Assembly (NCBI GenBank): GCA_019636535.1
Contig: JAHBXK010000009.1
Coordinates: forward strand, 48,237 to 112,236
Reading direction: 5' to 3'
DNA: 64,000 bases
Origin: Phycisphaeraceae bacterium
Lineage (GTDB): Bacteria > Planctomycetota > Phycisphaerae > Phycisphaerales > UBA1924
Positions 32,624 through 41,270 of the stretch are shown in pieces (position 1 is the first letter of the stretch; every line of letters begins with the position of its first letter). The notes beneath the pieces are model-generated. The model searched no databases, was not told the origin of the DNA, and saw only the letters and a program-made list of their open reading frames with translations. The translations under genes and the position numbers were made by a program.

Positions 32624-33655
32624 ATGACCAAGAAGAGCAGGAAGACCACCGCTGCCGGGAAGCGCTCCAAGCCGCTCGTCTCAAAGCGAGCAACCGCTAA
32701 GAGCCCGTCCAAGTCAGCCGAGCGCGAGTGCACCGGCGCAGGGCCAAAGTCAAAGTCCGCGCGAGTCGTGGACGCAGGTCTTCTGCTCGGTTCCCACCTC
32801 TCGATCGCCGGAGGCATGACCAACGCGATCCGCGAGGCCGAAGGGCTGGGTCTCGCGACGGTCCAGGTCTTCACGAAGAACCAGCAGCAGTGGAACGCCA
32901 AGCCGCTCGATGAGTCGGCGATCCGCGACTGGCACTCCGAGCAGGAACGAATGGGCTGGACCGGTCGGACGATCAGCCACGCGTCATACTTGATCAACCT
33001 CGCCAGCCCCGACGATGCCCTGTGGCGCAAGAGCATCGATCTGATGCGCGACGAAATCGAACGCTGCGAACAACTCGGGATCGCATTCCTCGTGCACCAT
33101 CCCGGCGCTTTCACCGCCTCGTCGCTCGACGAGGGATTGCGGCGAATCGCCACGGCCTACCGGGAACTCTTCGCCTCGACGCCCGGATACCGAACCGTGA
33201 GTTGTCTTGAGAACACCGCCGGCGCGGGCACGACCATCGGTCGAACGTTCGACGAGCTCGCCCGGCTGCGGTCCATGATCGTCGAATCGACGGGACAGGC
33301 AGGCCGGATCGGCTACTGCATCGATACCTGCCACGCGCACGCGGCCGGGTACGACCTGTCAACCGCCGCCGGCGCACGATCCGCATTCGATGAACTCGAT
33401 CGCCTCTGCGGGTTCGCCCAGGTCCGCGTGCTTCACCTGAACGATTCGAAAGCACCCGCCGGATCGAAACTCGACCGACACGAACACATCGGGCGGGGCA
33501 CGATCGGCTCGGCCGGTTTCGCCGAGGTGCTCAACCGACAGGCGCTCCGCGGCAGGCCCATGATCCTCGAAACGCCCAAGGGCGACCGATCGCCCGGCGA
33601 GCCGTGGGATGCGGTAAACCGCGACGCCCTGCTGTCGTTGCTCGCGCCGGGCTGA
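32624..33655 (+). CDS. nfo: Endonuclease IV, AP endonuclease
   Basis: A 343-residue DNA-repair enzyme that cleaves 5' of abasic sites in base-excision repair. The trinuclear zinc ligands of the family are visible in order: GSHLSIAGGM, ISHASYLINL, HHPGAF, CLENTAGAGT, CIDTCHAHAAGYD, LHLNDSK, DRHEHIGRG and ILETPKG. The first 45 residues are a Lys/Arg/Ser-rich tail (MTKKSRKTTAAGKRSKP) absent from E. coli Nfo. It may aid DNA binding or be disordered. The DNA at the start supports ATG 32624 with a -10 hexamer 6 nt before it. Confidence 0.95.
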   Translation: MTKKSRKTTAAGKRSKPLVSKRATAKSPSKSAERECTGAGPKSKSARVVDAGLLLGSHLSIAGGMTNAIREAEGLGLATVQVFTKNQQQWNAKPLDESAIRDWHSEQERMGWTGRTISHASYLINLASPDDALWRKSIDLMRDEIERCEQLGIAFLVHHPGAFTASSLDEGLRRIATAYRELFASTPGYRTVSCLENTAGAGTTIGRTFDELARLRSMIVESTGQAGRIGYCIDTCHAHAAGYDLSTAAGARSAFDELDRLCGFAQVRVLHLNDSKAPAGSKLDRHEHIGRGTIGSAGFAEVLNRQALRGRPMILETPKGDRSPGEPWDAVNRDALLSLLAPG

Positions 33656-33735
33656 CAGGGCCTTGCGAGCGCCTGAGCCGCGCAAGCGTTGACAGATCGG
33701 AGTATGCTATGGCCCGCCTGTCGGGGCTCTGTTGG

Positions 33736-33757
33736 TCATCCCGTGATTCGGGGATGA
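33736..33757 (+). other. Hairpin in the leader of the TPR lipoprotein gene
   Basis: TCATCCC and GGGATGA form a 7-bp stem with an 8-nt loop, 34 nt before ATG 33792. There is no T-run, so a terminator is unlikely. It could stabilise the leader or mask the ribosome binding site. TATGCT at 33703-33708 is a possible -10 for this gene. Confidence 0.4.
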
Positions 33758-33791
33758 GACTGCGGGCAGAGGAACTTTCCAAAGGGCACGC

Positions 33792-34829
33792 ATGATCCGA
33801 GGCAACGCGAGCAGAGCAGGAAGCGGCTTGTTGACGTTGGGGCTGGCGGCGCTGGTCGCAGCCACTTCGTTCTCGACGGGTTGCGCACGCAACCGGCAGG
33901 AGCAGGAGGCGGGGCGTCCGGTTGCTCGTCCGATGGACGACAAGGCAAGAGCCGAAAGGGCATTTCTGGCCGGACAGCGGGCGGTCGCGGAAGGTGACCT
34001 CGAACGTGCGCTCGCCGAGTTCCAACGTGCGATCGACGTTAATCCCGATCTGACCGGGGCACACCTCGCGGTCGGTGATTTGTACCGGATGCAGGGCGAG
34101 TACGGGCGGGCCGAGGGGGCGTACCGCCGAGCCGCACAGATCGACCCTCGGGCGTTCGCAGCGCAGTACTACCACGGGCTGATGCTTCACCTGCTGAACC
34201 GGGTGAGCGAGGCGATCCAGGCATACCTGAGGGCGTTGGCGATCGAGCCGGACGACTTCCGCACGAATCTGAATCTGGGCCAGGCCTACTACCAACTCGA
34301 CGAGAACAACCAGGCGCTTCGATACGCATTGCGAGCGGTCGAGATCAACCCGCGCGACGGGAACGCCCGCCTGAGCCTCGGCGCGATCTACGGGGCGCTC
34401 GGCCGTCATCGCGAGGCCGTGCTCGAGTACACGCAGGCCTCGGAGTTGATGGACCTGACGCCGAAACTCCTGCTCAAGTGGGCCGAGAGCCTCGGCGTGC
34501 TCAACCGCTGGTCGGAGATGGCCAGCGCGCTCGAGCGAATGATCCAGACCGAGCCAAGCCCGCTCGCGTTCGAGCGTCTCGGCGTCGCCATGTTCAGGCT
34601 CGAGCGTTACGACGAAGCGTTGATGAACTTCGAGAAGGCGCTCGCGATCGATCCCGACTACTACCAGGCGCTCAACGGTCGGGGCGTGTGCCTGCTCAAC
34701 CGGTGGCTGTTGAGCAACAAGCAGGACCAGTCAGCGCGCGAGCAGGGCTTGGCGTCGCTGAGGCGCAGCATCAAGGTCCGGCCCAATCAGCCCGAAGTCA
34801 TCGACCTGCTCACCCGATACGGCCGCTGA
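33792..34829 (+). CDS. TPR-repeat lipoprotein
   Basis: A 345-residue protein. The N-terminal signal has a lipobox, FSTGC (Cys about residue 31), for attachment to the membrane. At least six tetratricopeptide repeats follow, for example AERAFLAGQRAVAEGDLERA, LAVGDLYRMQGEYGRAEGAY, LNLGQAYYQLDENNQALRYA and ERLGVAMFRLERYDEALMNF. TPR proteins mediate protein-protein contacts. In planctomycetes they often accompany envelope machinery, but no partner is defined here. The leader holds a possible -10 (TATGCT, 33703-33708) and a small hairpin. queF follows after 21 nt and may be cotranscribed. Confidence 0.85.
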   Translation: MIRGNASRAGSGLLTLGLAALVAATSFSTGCARNRQEQEAGRPVARPMDDKARAERAFLAGQRAVAEGDLERALAEFQRAIDVNPDLTGAHLAVGDLYRMQGEYGRAEGAYRRAAQIDPRAFAAQYYHGLMLHLLNRVSEAIQAYLRALAIEPDDFRTNLNLGQAYYQLDENNQALRYALRAVEINPRDGNARLSLGAIYGALGRHREAVLEYTQASELMDLTPKLLLKWAESLGVLNRWSEMASALERMIQTEPSPLAFERLGVAMFRLERYDEALMNFEKALAIDPDYYQALNGRGVCLLNRWLLSNKQDQSAREQGLASLRRSIKVRPNQPEVIDLLTRYGR

Positions 34830-34850
34830 TCCGTCAGGAGCGTCCGCACC

Positions 34851-35243
34851 ATGCCCGATCCAAGTCTGTTGGAAGCGTTCGAGTCGCCATCGGCCTCGCC
34901 GCTTGTCATCGAGCACGTCGCAGAGGAGTTCACGAGCGTCTGCCCAAAGACCGGACACCCGGACTTCGGCACCGTCACGGTGCGGTTCTGCCCTGCGCCG
35001 AAGGGCGCCCCCGGTTCCAACCACGGGTGCGTCGAACTCAAGTCGCTCAAGTTGTACGTTCAATCGTTCCGCAACGAGGGCATCTACTACGAGGCTGTGA
35101 CCGATCGAATCCGCGACGACCTCGCCAGGTTGATGCGGCCGGTCTGGCTTCAGGTGATCACGACCTGGCGCGGCCGTGGCGGGATCAGGAGCGTGATCCG
35201 TGCCCAGTCGGGTGATGTCCCGGCTGAATGGCGCTGCCGATAG
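34851..35243 (+). CDS. queF: NADPH-dependent 7-cyano-7-deazaguanine (preQ0) reductase, type I
   Basis: A 130-residue enzyme that reduces preQ0 to preQ1 in queuosine synthesis, the last step before insertion into tRNA. The catalytic Cys31 sits in TSVCPKTGHPDFG, and the family QueF motif ELKSLKLYVQSFRNEGIYYE (about 62-81) is complete. The length fits the short unimodular type. The start ATG follows CAGGAG with about 10 nt spacing. Other queuosine genes are not in the window, so the substrate preQ0 must come from elsewhere. The gene follows the TPR lipoprotein closely. Confidence 0.95.
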   Translation: MPDPSLLEAFESPSASPLVIEHVAEEFTSVCPKTGHPDFGTVTVRFCPAPKGAPGSNHGCVELKSLKLYVQSFRNEGIYYEAVTDRIRDDLARLMRPVWLQVITTWRGRGGIRSVIRAQSGDVPAEWRCR

Positions 35244-35280
35244 GCCGAAGTTTGTGCCGCCGGTCACGCCCCGGGTTGGT

Positions 35281-36477
35281 TCATGCGGCCTCTTGCGCTG
35301 GCTCACGCACGCGGTGGCAGACGGACAGGAGATTCTCCAAAAGTTCGCGGGCCGTGTCATCGATCGGTGCGCCGTCCTCGATCGCGCTGTACGCGGCGTC
35401 GGCGGCGACCCGGAGCTGCTCAAAGCCGAACGTCGAAGCCGCCCCCCGCAGTTTGAGCGAGATCCGCCGGCACGCCGCGGCGTCCGAGTTGGCCACGGCG
35501 TTTGCCAGTTCACCGGCGAGCGTCCGTACTTCCGCCGTGAAGTTGGGGATGAGCGCGTAGGCGGGGTCCGATGGTTCAAGAGAACTCTGCAACGGCCCGT
35601 AGGCGCCGCCGTTGAGGTCGTTGAGCAGGAACTGTGCGATCGCGCCGATCAGGCGCTGCGTCTTGAGCGGCGTGGGAACCACCGCGTCCGGCGCCGCCTG
35701 ATCGCCGGGCTGCTGCGATGGTGTGCCATCGCTCGGTGTGATCAGAATCACCGGAGTCCGCGACTGCGCGGCGCGCAGCTTGGCGACAAACTCGTTCCCG
35801 GTCATGTCGGTCAATTGGTGACCGCACAGGATCAGGTCAAACCGCTCCTTCGACCGCTCAAAGCCGTCGGCGCCGCTCGCCACAGCGACAACGTTCAATT
35901 GAGTTGCGGCCAGACACTTGCGGATGTACACCCGGTTGAGTTCGGACTCGTCGACGATCAGCAGCGATCCGGAGAGTTGGCCCGGCTGGATGCTCTCCAT
36001 GACCAGTGAGTTGTCGCCGGAGTTCAGGTTGATGGCCTCTCGCACGTCGATCGGCTGATCGAACCTGATGCCGATCTCATGGATCTTCCCACGACGGTGC
36101 TCGCAGCGTGTCACCTCGCCTTGCACCTCAATCACGCTCGAATCGAGGGCGGCCAGCGTGACCACGCACCGTGTTCCCGTGTGAACGAACGATGTGTGCA
36201 GGATGCTGATCCCGCCGTTGGACAAGTTCCGGCACGCGTAGCGCAGGTTCGTGACCATTCCGCCCGGGTGGTCCATCCGGACGGTCACCGGCTGACGCTC
36301 GAACGGCCAGCGTCGATAGTGGCGCAAAGACTCGGCCTGCATAGACCGGTTGGCGTCCAGTTGCTGCCGGAGCGCATCGATCTCCTGCTTGGGCATGCGG
36401 AGCGTGCAGTCGTAGGTGTTGCCTTGAGGCTTCCGTAATGCGGGCTTGCGCCCCTGCGGGTGTTGGCTGCGCGTCAT
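35281..36477 (-). CDS. PilZ-receiver-HPt protein with both phospho-acceptor residues apparently replaced
   Basis: A 398-residue protein from ATG 36477, with GGAG 8 nt upstream. Residues 55-150 form a PilZ-like domain (RQPVTVRMDHPGGMVTNL onward, RNLSNGGISI, EIGIRF). Residues 170-285 form a receiver fold (SGSLLIVDESELNRVYIRKC). The phospho-acceptor position in FDLILCGHQLTDMTG is Gly219 instead of Asp, and the usual Lys is absent near PTPLK. Residues 310-398 resemble an HPt domain, but the His-containing motif reads LKLRGAASTFG, with Leu341 where His should be. It may therefore be a phosphorylation-independent signalling or scaffold protein. Cyclic-di-GMP binding by PilZ is not assured, because the RxxxR motif is unclear. 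Confidence 0.75.
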   Translation of the reverse strand: MTRSQHPQGRKPALRKPQGNTYDCTLRMPKQEIDALRQQLDANRSMQAESLRHYRRWPFERQPVTVRMDHPGGMVTNLRYACRNLSNGGISILHTSFVHTGTRCVVTLAALDSSVIEVQGEVTRCEHRRGKIHEIGIRFDQPIDVREAINLNSGDNSLVMESIQPGQLSGSLLIVDESELNRVYIRKCLAATQLNVVAVASGADGFERSKERFDLILCGHQLTDMTGNEFVAKLRAAQSRTPVILITPSDGTPSQQPGDQAAPDAVVPTPLKTQRLIGAIAQFLLNDLNGGAYGPLQSSLEPSDPAYALIPNFTAEVRTLAGELANAVANSDAAACRRISLKLRGAASTFGFEQLRVAADAAYSAIEDGAPIDDTARELLENLLSVCHRVREPAQEAA

Positions 36478-36727
36478 GCCGATGGCTCCGTTGCGTTCGG
36501 ATGTTGCGGAACGTCGATGAAGCGACGATCCTCGGCGGGGTGGACCCGGACATTCATCCGGCATTGACCGGCGGGTACCGTGGCATCGACCGAGGCGAGA
36601 GTGCCATCTATCCACGCGGCAAGACGGAGTGCGCAGAAGCGTGCGGGCAGCACGATTGTGCGGAGGAAAGCGGATGGTCTCGGATTCTCGGACCAACCCG
36701 AGGGGGCGATCCGGGTGCGGAGCGATC

Positions 36728-37231
36728 TCAGACCCCGGTCCTCTGATCCACCTGCCTCAGTGCCTCGGCCGAGCGCTGCGCGTGCATCGCCGCCCGAAAC
36801 GGAGAGTCAACGATCTCTCGGACGATCAGATCGCTGTCGAGCACGTACGTCACGCGTCCGGGAAACAGCCCCAGCGTGCGGGGCACCGCCCACTCGGACC
36901 TGACCCTGCCCGCAGCATCGGAAAGCAGCAGGAACGGCAGCCGATGGCGGTCGGCGAAAGAACGCAACGTCTCGACCGAGTCCGAGGAGACTCCGACGAT
37001 CAGCGGGGCCGACTCTGCACGCCGATGACCGGGAAGCGTCGCGAGAGCATCGGCATCGCCCGAGAACGCATCGCGGAAATGACACGCCTCCTTGGTGCAG
37101 ATCGGCGTGAAGGCCTTGGGAAAGAAGAACACCACAACGCGCTGACCCCGGGCATCCGAGAGGCGAAAGGTCGCGCCCGTGTGCGCGGTGAGTGTGAAAT
37201 CAGGTGCTGGCTGGCCGATTCGTGCGGGCAT
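36728..37231 (-). CDS. bcp: Peroxiredoxin, PrxQ/Bcp type
   Basis: A 167-residue thiol peroxidase that reduces hydroperoxides with electrons from thioredoxin. The peroxidatic Cys45 lies in FPKAFTPICTKEAC. A second Cys five residues on (Cys50) matches the resolving cysteine of PrxQ enzymes. The thioredoxin-like core GQRVVVFFFP precedes it, and WAVPRTLGLFPGRVTYVLD lies near the C terminus. It stands between the PilZ gene and the carotenoid cluster on the same strand. No ribosome binding site or promoter hexamer is obvious. Confidence 0.93.
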   Translation of the reverse strand: MPARIGQPAPDFTLTAHTGATFRLSDARGQRVVVFFFPKAFTPICTKEACHFRDAFSGDADALATLPGHRRAESAPLIVGVSSDSVETLRSFADRHRLPFLLLSDAAGRVRSEWAVPRTLGLFPGRVTYVLDSDLIVREIVDSPFRAAMHAQRSAEALRQVDQRTGV

Positions 37232-37275
37232 GGGATCGACGCGGAGGGTCTTAGGGCTGTAAGAAGATCAAGCGA

Positions 37276-38538
37276 TCAGAGTAATCGCCCGGCGGACATC
37301 GGGCCGGAGGCCCGCGCTTCACTCTCGGCACTTGTCGGAGAGGTCTGCCCGGCCTGCGCCTGCGTGCGTCCGCGCCACGATCGCTTGCCGGTCTTGGCCA
37401 GCGCGAACGAGTGCCACTGGAGCACCGTGAGCAACACGAGCGCAACCGGATGAAGAATGACGGAGAGCACGCCTTGCCGGAACCGAATGGAGACAATCGT
37501 GCGTTGCGCCAGACCCGCCGCAACCGCGACCGTGGCGCTCGCGAGGGCCAGATCCCACTGTGCCGCAGATGGGTCAGACTCCGACACGGTCGATCGAGTC
37601 ACCAGCCACACCGCCAAGTACACCGCGGGCAGCGCATGTCCCACCAGATGCAGCACCGTGCAGAAGACCAGCAACCCGACCGACCCAAGGCCTTCATAGG
37701 CGTTCTTGGCAAAGCCGCGCCAGGTCTGCGTCCAGCCCCGATACATCCGACACGAGCAAACGTCGGTGCCGTCGAACAGATCGGTGTGGAACCCGGCACG
37801 CCGAAAAACTCGGGGCATCTTCACACCTTCGTGCATAGAGTCTCGGCACGCCGAGTGTCCACCCGTTGCTCGATAGGCGTCGGCTCGAACCATGATGAAC
37901 TGGCCGCACGCCGCGCTCGCGGCCGGGTCGTTCGTTCGTCGCATGCGCGCGAAGGGCAGGTACGAGAGCAGGATGAAGTGGATCAAGGGCACGAACAGCC
38001 GCTCGCCGATTGAGCCCGTGATCTGATGCGGAAAGGTCGATGTGAGCGGCGCGTCGAGTCTCTCCGAAGCGAACAGGGCCCGTCGCAGACAATCGGGCTC
38101 AAGCCGTACATCGGCATCGATGAACAGCATACGGTCGGCGTCACTCGCGGATTGAAGCGATGCCTGGGCCAGTTGCCAGCACGCCCACTGCTTGCCGATC
38201 CAACCCTGGGGTAACTCGGCTGGCGGAACGAGCAGCACGCGCTGATCAGAGTCGGCCAAAGCGCGAGCGATACGGGGCGTGCCGTCCGAACTCTGGTCGT
38301 CGTAGATGAGCACGCGGAAGTTCGGGTAGTCGTTCGCCAGAATGGACCGCACGCACGGCTCGATGTTGTCCTGCTCGTTCCGAGCCGGTATGCACACGTC
38401 GATCCGTGATCGGTCGATCGGAACGGAGGCGGCTCGATCCGATCGCCGAAACACCGCGAGATTGATCAACGTCATCGCCAGTGTCATGACGGCGATGACG
38501 GCCGAGATCAAGAGAAGCCAGGCAGGGATCAGACCCAA
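37276..38538 (-). CDS. Family 2 glycosyltransferase, CrtQ-like (carotenoid cluster)
   Basis: A 420-residue membrane glycosyltransferase. An N-terminal helix (LLLISAVIAVMTLAMTLINL) precedes the GT2 core: RIDVCIPARNEQDNIEPCVR, RVLIYDDQSSDGT and the DXD-type metal site in MLFIDADVRLEP. C-terminal hydrophobic segments (LLVFCTVLHLVGHALPAVYL and two more) follow. It resembles CrtQ, the 4,4'-diaponeurosporenoate glycosyltransferase of staphyloxanthin synthesis. The start is TTG at 38538, supported by GGAG about 9 nt upstream; an internal ATG at residue 18 is the alternative. It follows the acyltransferase gene by 42 nt. Role assignment rests on context plus family. Confidence 0.75.
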   Translation of the reverse strand: MGLIPAWLLLISAVIAVMTLAMTLINLAVFRRSDRAASVPIDRSRIDVCIPARNEQDNIEPCVRSILANDYPNFRVLIYDDQSSDGTPRIARALADSDQRVLLVPPAELPQGWIGKQWACWQLAQASLQSASDADRMLFIDADVRLEPDCLRRALFASERLDAPLTSTFPHQITGSIGERLFVPLIHFILLSYLPFARMRRTNDPAASAACGQFIMVRADAYRATGGHSACRDSMHEGVKMPRVFRRAGFHTDLFDGTDVCSCRMYRGWTQTWRGFAKNAYEGLGSVGLLVFCTVLHLVGHALPAVYLAVWLVTRSTVSESDPSAAQWDLALASATVAVAAGLAQRTIVSIRFRQGVLSVILHPVALVLLTVLQWHSFALAKTGKRSWRGRTQAQAGQTSPTSAESEARASGPMSAGRLL

Positions 38539-38580
38539 CGTGTGAACTCCGGGTGTGCGAGGTTGAGCGGGCCGGATCGC

Positions 38581-39519
38581 TCAGTTCGTGGGAATTCGAT
38601 CGGATGCGCCGCCTCGATTCGCGGCATCTGGACGACTGCGAATCGACGATGCGGCGGCTCGATTCGAGTTGATCTCCGGACGGTGCCCCCGAAGCCTGCT
38701 GAGGGCGTCGAAAGCGGGATTGACCGCCGGGCCTGCGCGATCGAACAAGAGGCGGAACCGCGCCGGGTCACGCGAACGAACCGCCGATGCCAGATCGTCT
38801 GCGCCCGACTGCAGCAGGTCTGAGAGCGCTCGATTGAGCCTGAGAATCGTCCGCGTCTCTGACGCTCCCTCGGGAGGCGCCTCGAGCCGAGTGAAAGCGA
38901 GACGCACGAACACTTCGGGCCGCTTGTCCTGCCAGAAGCCGTACTCGACATTGAGCGCCAGCACAGCTGGTGCGGTCAGGCCGGGCGATCGCAGCAGCCG
39001 CGCCAGGATCGCGGCCGCACCCGGCCGCAGAACGATCGGCTCCCGAACATCGGTGAAGACCCCCTGCGGTGTGACGATGATCGACGGTCGCGCGTGCGAA
39101 CCGGATCGGATGTAGCGCTGCGCATAGTCGGTCAGCACGTCGATCGAACGCGGGTCGTCCGGGTCGATGCCGAAGATCCCGATGCGCCGGAAGAACGAGA
39201 ACTTGCGAAGTTGTTCGAGGTCCATCGGCGCGATGCCGCGGCGGTGGGGCATCAGGCGTGCGCCGAGCACCAACGCCAGGAGCGGATCCCACCAGGAAGA
39301 GTGGTTCATGACCATCAACAGCGGCGCGGTCGATCGGTCGGCCTGTTCGGCGGCGTCGAACGACCCGGGAGTGAGCCGAACCGCGCTGAAGTTCTTGCGG
39401 ATCAGTCGTGCGGAATACCAGGCAAAGAAGTTGCGGAAGCGCTCGTTCAACCCGCCCAGCCTCGCTTCAAGCAGCGGGGCCGATGACTCGTCGAGAGTTT
39501 CGAGCATCGAATCGCTCAT
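38581..39519 (-). CDS. PlsC-type acyltransferase (carotenoid cluster)
   Basis: A 312-residue acyltransferase of the lysophosphatidate/CrtO type. The HX4D catalytic motif is NHSSWWDP (His73, Asp78). The core continues with PHRRGIAPMDLEQLRKFSFF, and the acyl-acceptor block IVTPQGVFTDVREP is also typical. The C-terminal 90 residues (LRLNRALSDLLQSGADDLAS onward) are unconserved. It starts 3 nt after the stop of the CrtI-like gene, and the glycosyltransferase follows. In staphyloxanthin-like pathways such an enzyme adds a fatty acyl chain to the sugar of the glycosylated carotenoid, which fits its place here. Confidence 0.82.
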   Translation of the reverse strand: MSDSMLETLDESSAPLLEARLGGLNERFRNFFAWYSARLIRKNFSAVRLTPGSFDAAEQADRSTAPLLMVMNHSSWWDPLLALVLGARLMPHRRGIAPMDLEQLRKFSFFRRIGIFGIDPDDPRSIDVLTDYAQRYIRSGSHARPSIIVTPQGVFTDVREPIVLRPGAAAILARLLRSPGLTAPAVLALNVEYGFWQDKRPEVFVRLAFTRLEAPPEGASETRTILRLNRALSDLLQSGADDLASAVRSRDPARFRLLFDRAGPAVNPAFDALSRLRGHRPEINSNRAAASSIRSRPDAANRGGASDRIPTN

Positions 39520-39522
39520 GGG

Positions 39523-41214
39523 TCAAACGCCGGCGAGAGCGGCTTGTGTCGCGGCCGGTGCGCACGCCTTCGGAGCGCTGGCAAGTCCGTCCGGCTCAAC
39601 GGGTGCGCCGAGCGTCGCGGCTTCAAACGCGACGCCGGCATCCTCGAGCAACGCCTGCGCCGCCGTGACGCCGGACATGAGCACCATCGGCACGCCCGGA
39701 CCCGGATTGACCGATCCGCCCGCAAGATACAGATTGGGATACACCAGCGAGCGGTTGCGCGGCTTGAAACCGCCGACGAAACGGCCGTGCGAAGCGAGCC
39801 CGTAGATGGCGCCGCCCTCGGCGTTGTACATCGTGTCGATGTCGGTGGGCGTGAGATGTCGCTCAACAACGATGTGGTCTTCCAGGTCTTCCATGCCGAA
39901 GCACGGTCGGGTGATGGTGTCGAGGATGACACGTCGGTACCGCTGCAGGAGCGGGCCGGGTGTGCCGTCAGGATTCCGCCAGTCGTGGTGCGCACGTCGA
40001 TAAGCGGTATGCACGAGGATGTACAACGACTCACACCCGTCGGGCGCTTGCGAGGGGTCGGTGCGCGACGGCACGGCGAGGTAGAGCGTCGGATCGGCGG
40101 CCGGTTCCCCCCGCGAGTAGATGTCGGCGAACTCTTCGTGTGAGTTGCGAGAGAACAGAAACTCGTGATGGGCCAGGTGCTCGTACCGGCGATTCAGCCC
40201 GAGATACAGCACAACGCCCGAGCACGCGGGCACGTACGAGCGAGCGATCTTCTGCTGTCTGCGCAAGGCCTCGGGAGTGCCGAGCAGGTCGCGACAGGTG
40301 CGCTGCACGTCACAGTTGGAAACGACCGCATCGCACCCGAGCGTTCGCCCGTCCGCGAGCGTGACGGCGGTGACGCGCCCGTCGCGTGTCTCGAGGCGCG
40401 TCACCCGAACGCCGGTGATCACGGTCACACCGAGTTCTTGACCCAGCCACTCGAGCGTGCGAGCCACCATCCGCGTTCCACCGGACTCTCCATCCGGCGC
40501 CATGGCATACCAGCAGCCGTGGTCGGTTTGTGCGGCAGCGATCAGCGACAGAATCGCGGGCGCGAGAAACGGAGAGGAGCCGACGTACTGCAGGAAGTGT
40601 TCCACCAGTTGTCGAACGTGCGCCTCGGCGATGTGCTTGTGCGCTGTCGCGGCCATCGTCGAGTGCATCCGCATGGCGAGCACGTCGGCGAGCAGTTTGG
40701 GATCGCCGACCGGGCTCCCGCGCATGAGATCCGTGGCGGATCCGACGTCCTTGAAGAAGAACACCTTCTCCGAAAGCCGCATCATGCGCCGGGCGAACGC
40801 GATGAAGCGGAGATAACCCGCGCCCGCGCCGGAGTTCGGAAACTGCCGGTCGAGCGCTTCGGCCATCGCGCGCGGATCGCGCAGCAGGTCGATCCTGGTC
40901 CCGTCCTGAAAGAAGCACCGCCACTGCGGGTTCAGGTCGATCAGCCGGAGATAGTCGCGATGGTCACGCCCGGTCCTTCGGATGATGCCCGTCAGCACCT
41001 GCGGGAGCGTGATGATCGTCGGCCCCATGTCGAACGTGAAAGTTCCCCGCCCGTCTGGATGATCCACGCTCAGCACGTTCATCTTGCCGCCGAGGTGCGG
41101 GTTCTGCTCCACGACGGTGACCTTCAGGCCCCGAGCCGCGAGTTCGACAGCCGCCGCCAGGCCCGCAAGCCCGCCGCCGACGACCACCACGTCCTGTTTC
41201 TTGTGCTGAGTCAT
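39523..41214 (-). CDS. CrtI/CrtN/CrtP-family carotenoid oxidoreductase 1
   Basis: A 563-residue FAD-dependent desaturase or oxidase. The N-terminal nucleotide-binding motif is DVVVVGGGLAGLAAAVELAA (residues 8-27), and FTFDMGPTIITLPQVL follows as in CrtI. The C-terminal family signature is YPNLYLAGGSVNPGPGVPMV, followed by LMSGVTAAQALLEDAG. The frame is open far upstream, but ATG 41214 gives a normal N terminus. It lies downstream of the aldehyde dehydrogenase and immediately before the acyltransferase. By analogy with the CrtP step it may oxidise the carotene end group to the aldehyde, but a desaturase role is equally possible. Confidence 0.85.
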   Translation of the reverse strand: MTQHKKQDVVVVGGGLAGLAAAVELAARGLKVTVVEQNPHLGGKMNVLSVDHPDGRGTFTFDMGPTIITLPQVLTGIIRRTGRDHRDYLRLIDLNPQWRCFFQDGTRIDLLRDPRAMAEALDRQFPNSGAGAGYLRFIAFARRMMRLSEKVFFFKDVGSATDLMRGSPVGDPKLLADVLAMRMHSTMAATAHKHIAEAHVRQLVEHFLQYVGSSPFLAPAILSLIAAAQTDHGCWYAMAPDGESGGTRMVARTLEWLGQELGVTVITGVRVTRLETRDGRVTAVTLADGRTLGCDAVVSNCDVQRTCRDLLGTPEALRRQQKIARSYVPACSGVVLYLGLNRRYEHLAHHEFLFSRNSHEEFADIYSRGEPAADPTLYLAVPSRTDPSQAPDGCESLYILVHTAYRRAHHDWRNPDGTPGPLLQRYRRVILDTITRPCFGMEDLEDHIVVERHLTPTDIDTMYNAEGGAIYGLASHGRFVGGFKPRNRSLVYPNLYLAGGSVNPGPGVPMVLMSGVTAAQALLEDAGVAFEAATLGAPVEPDGLASAPKACAPAATQAALAGV

Positions 41215-41270
41215 GAAATAAAGCCGTTTCCTGTGCGTGAGCGAGACACCTTCCGCTTTCACCGCCAAAT

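Noticed and set aside
33689..33708. TTGACA plus TATGCT as a complete sigma-70 promoter
   Set aside because: The spacing between the hexamers is only 8 nt, much shorter than the 16-18 nt required; only the -10 may be real.
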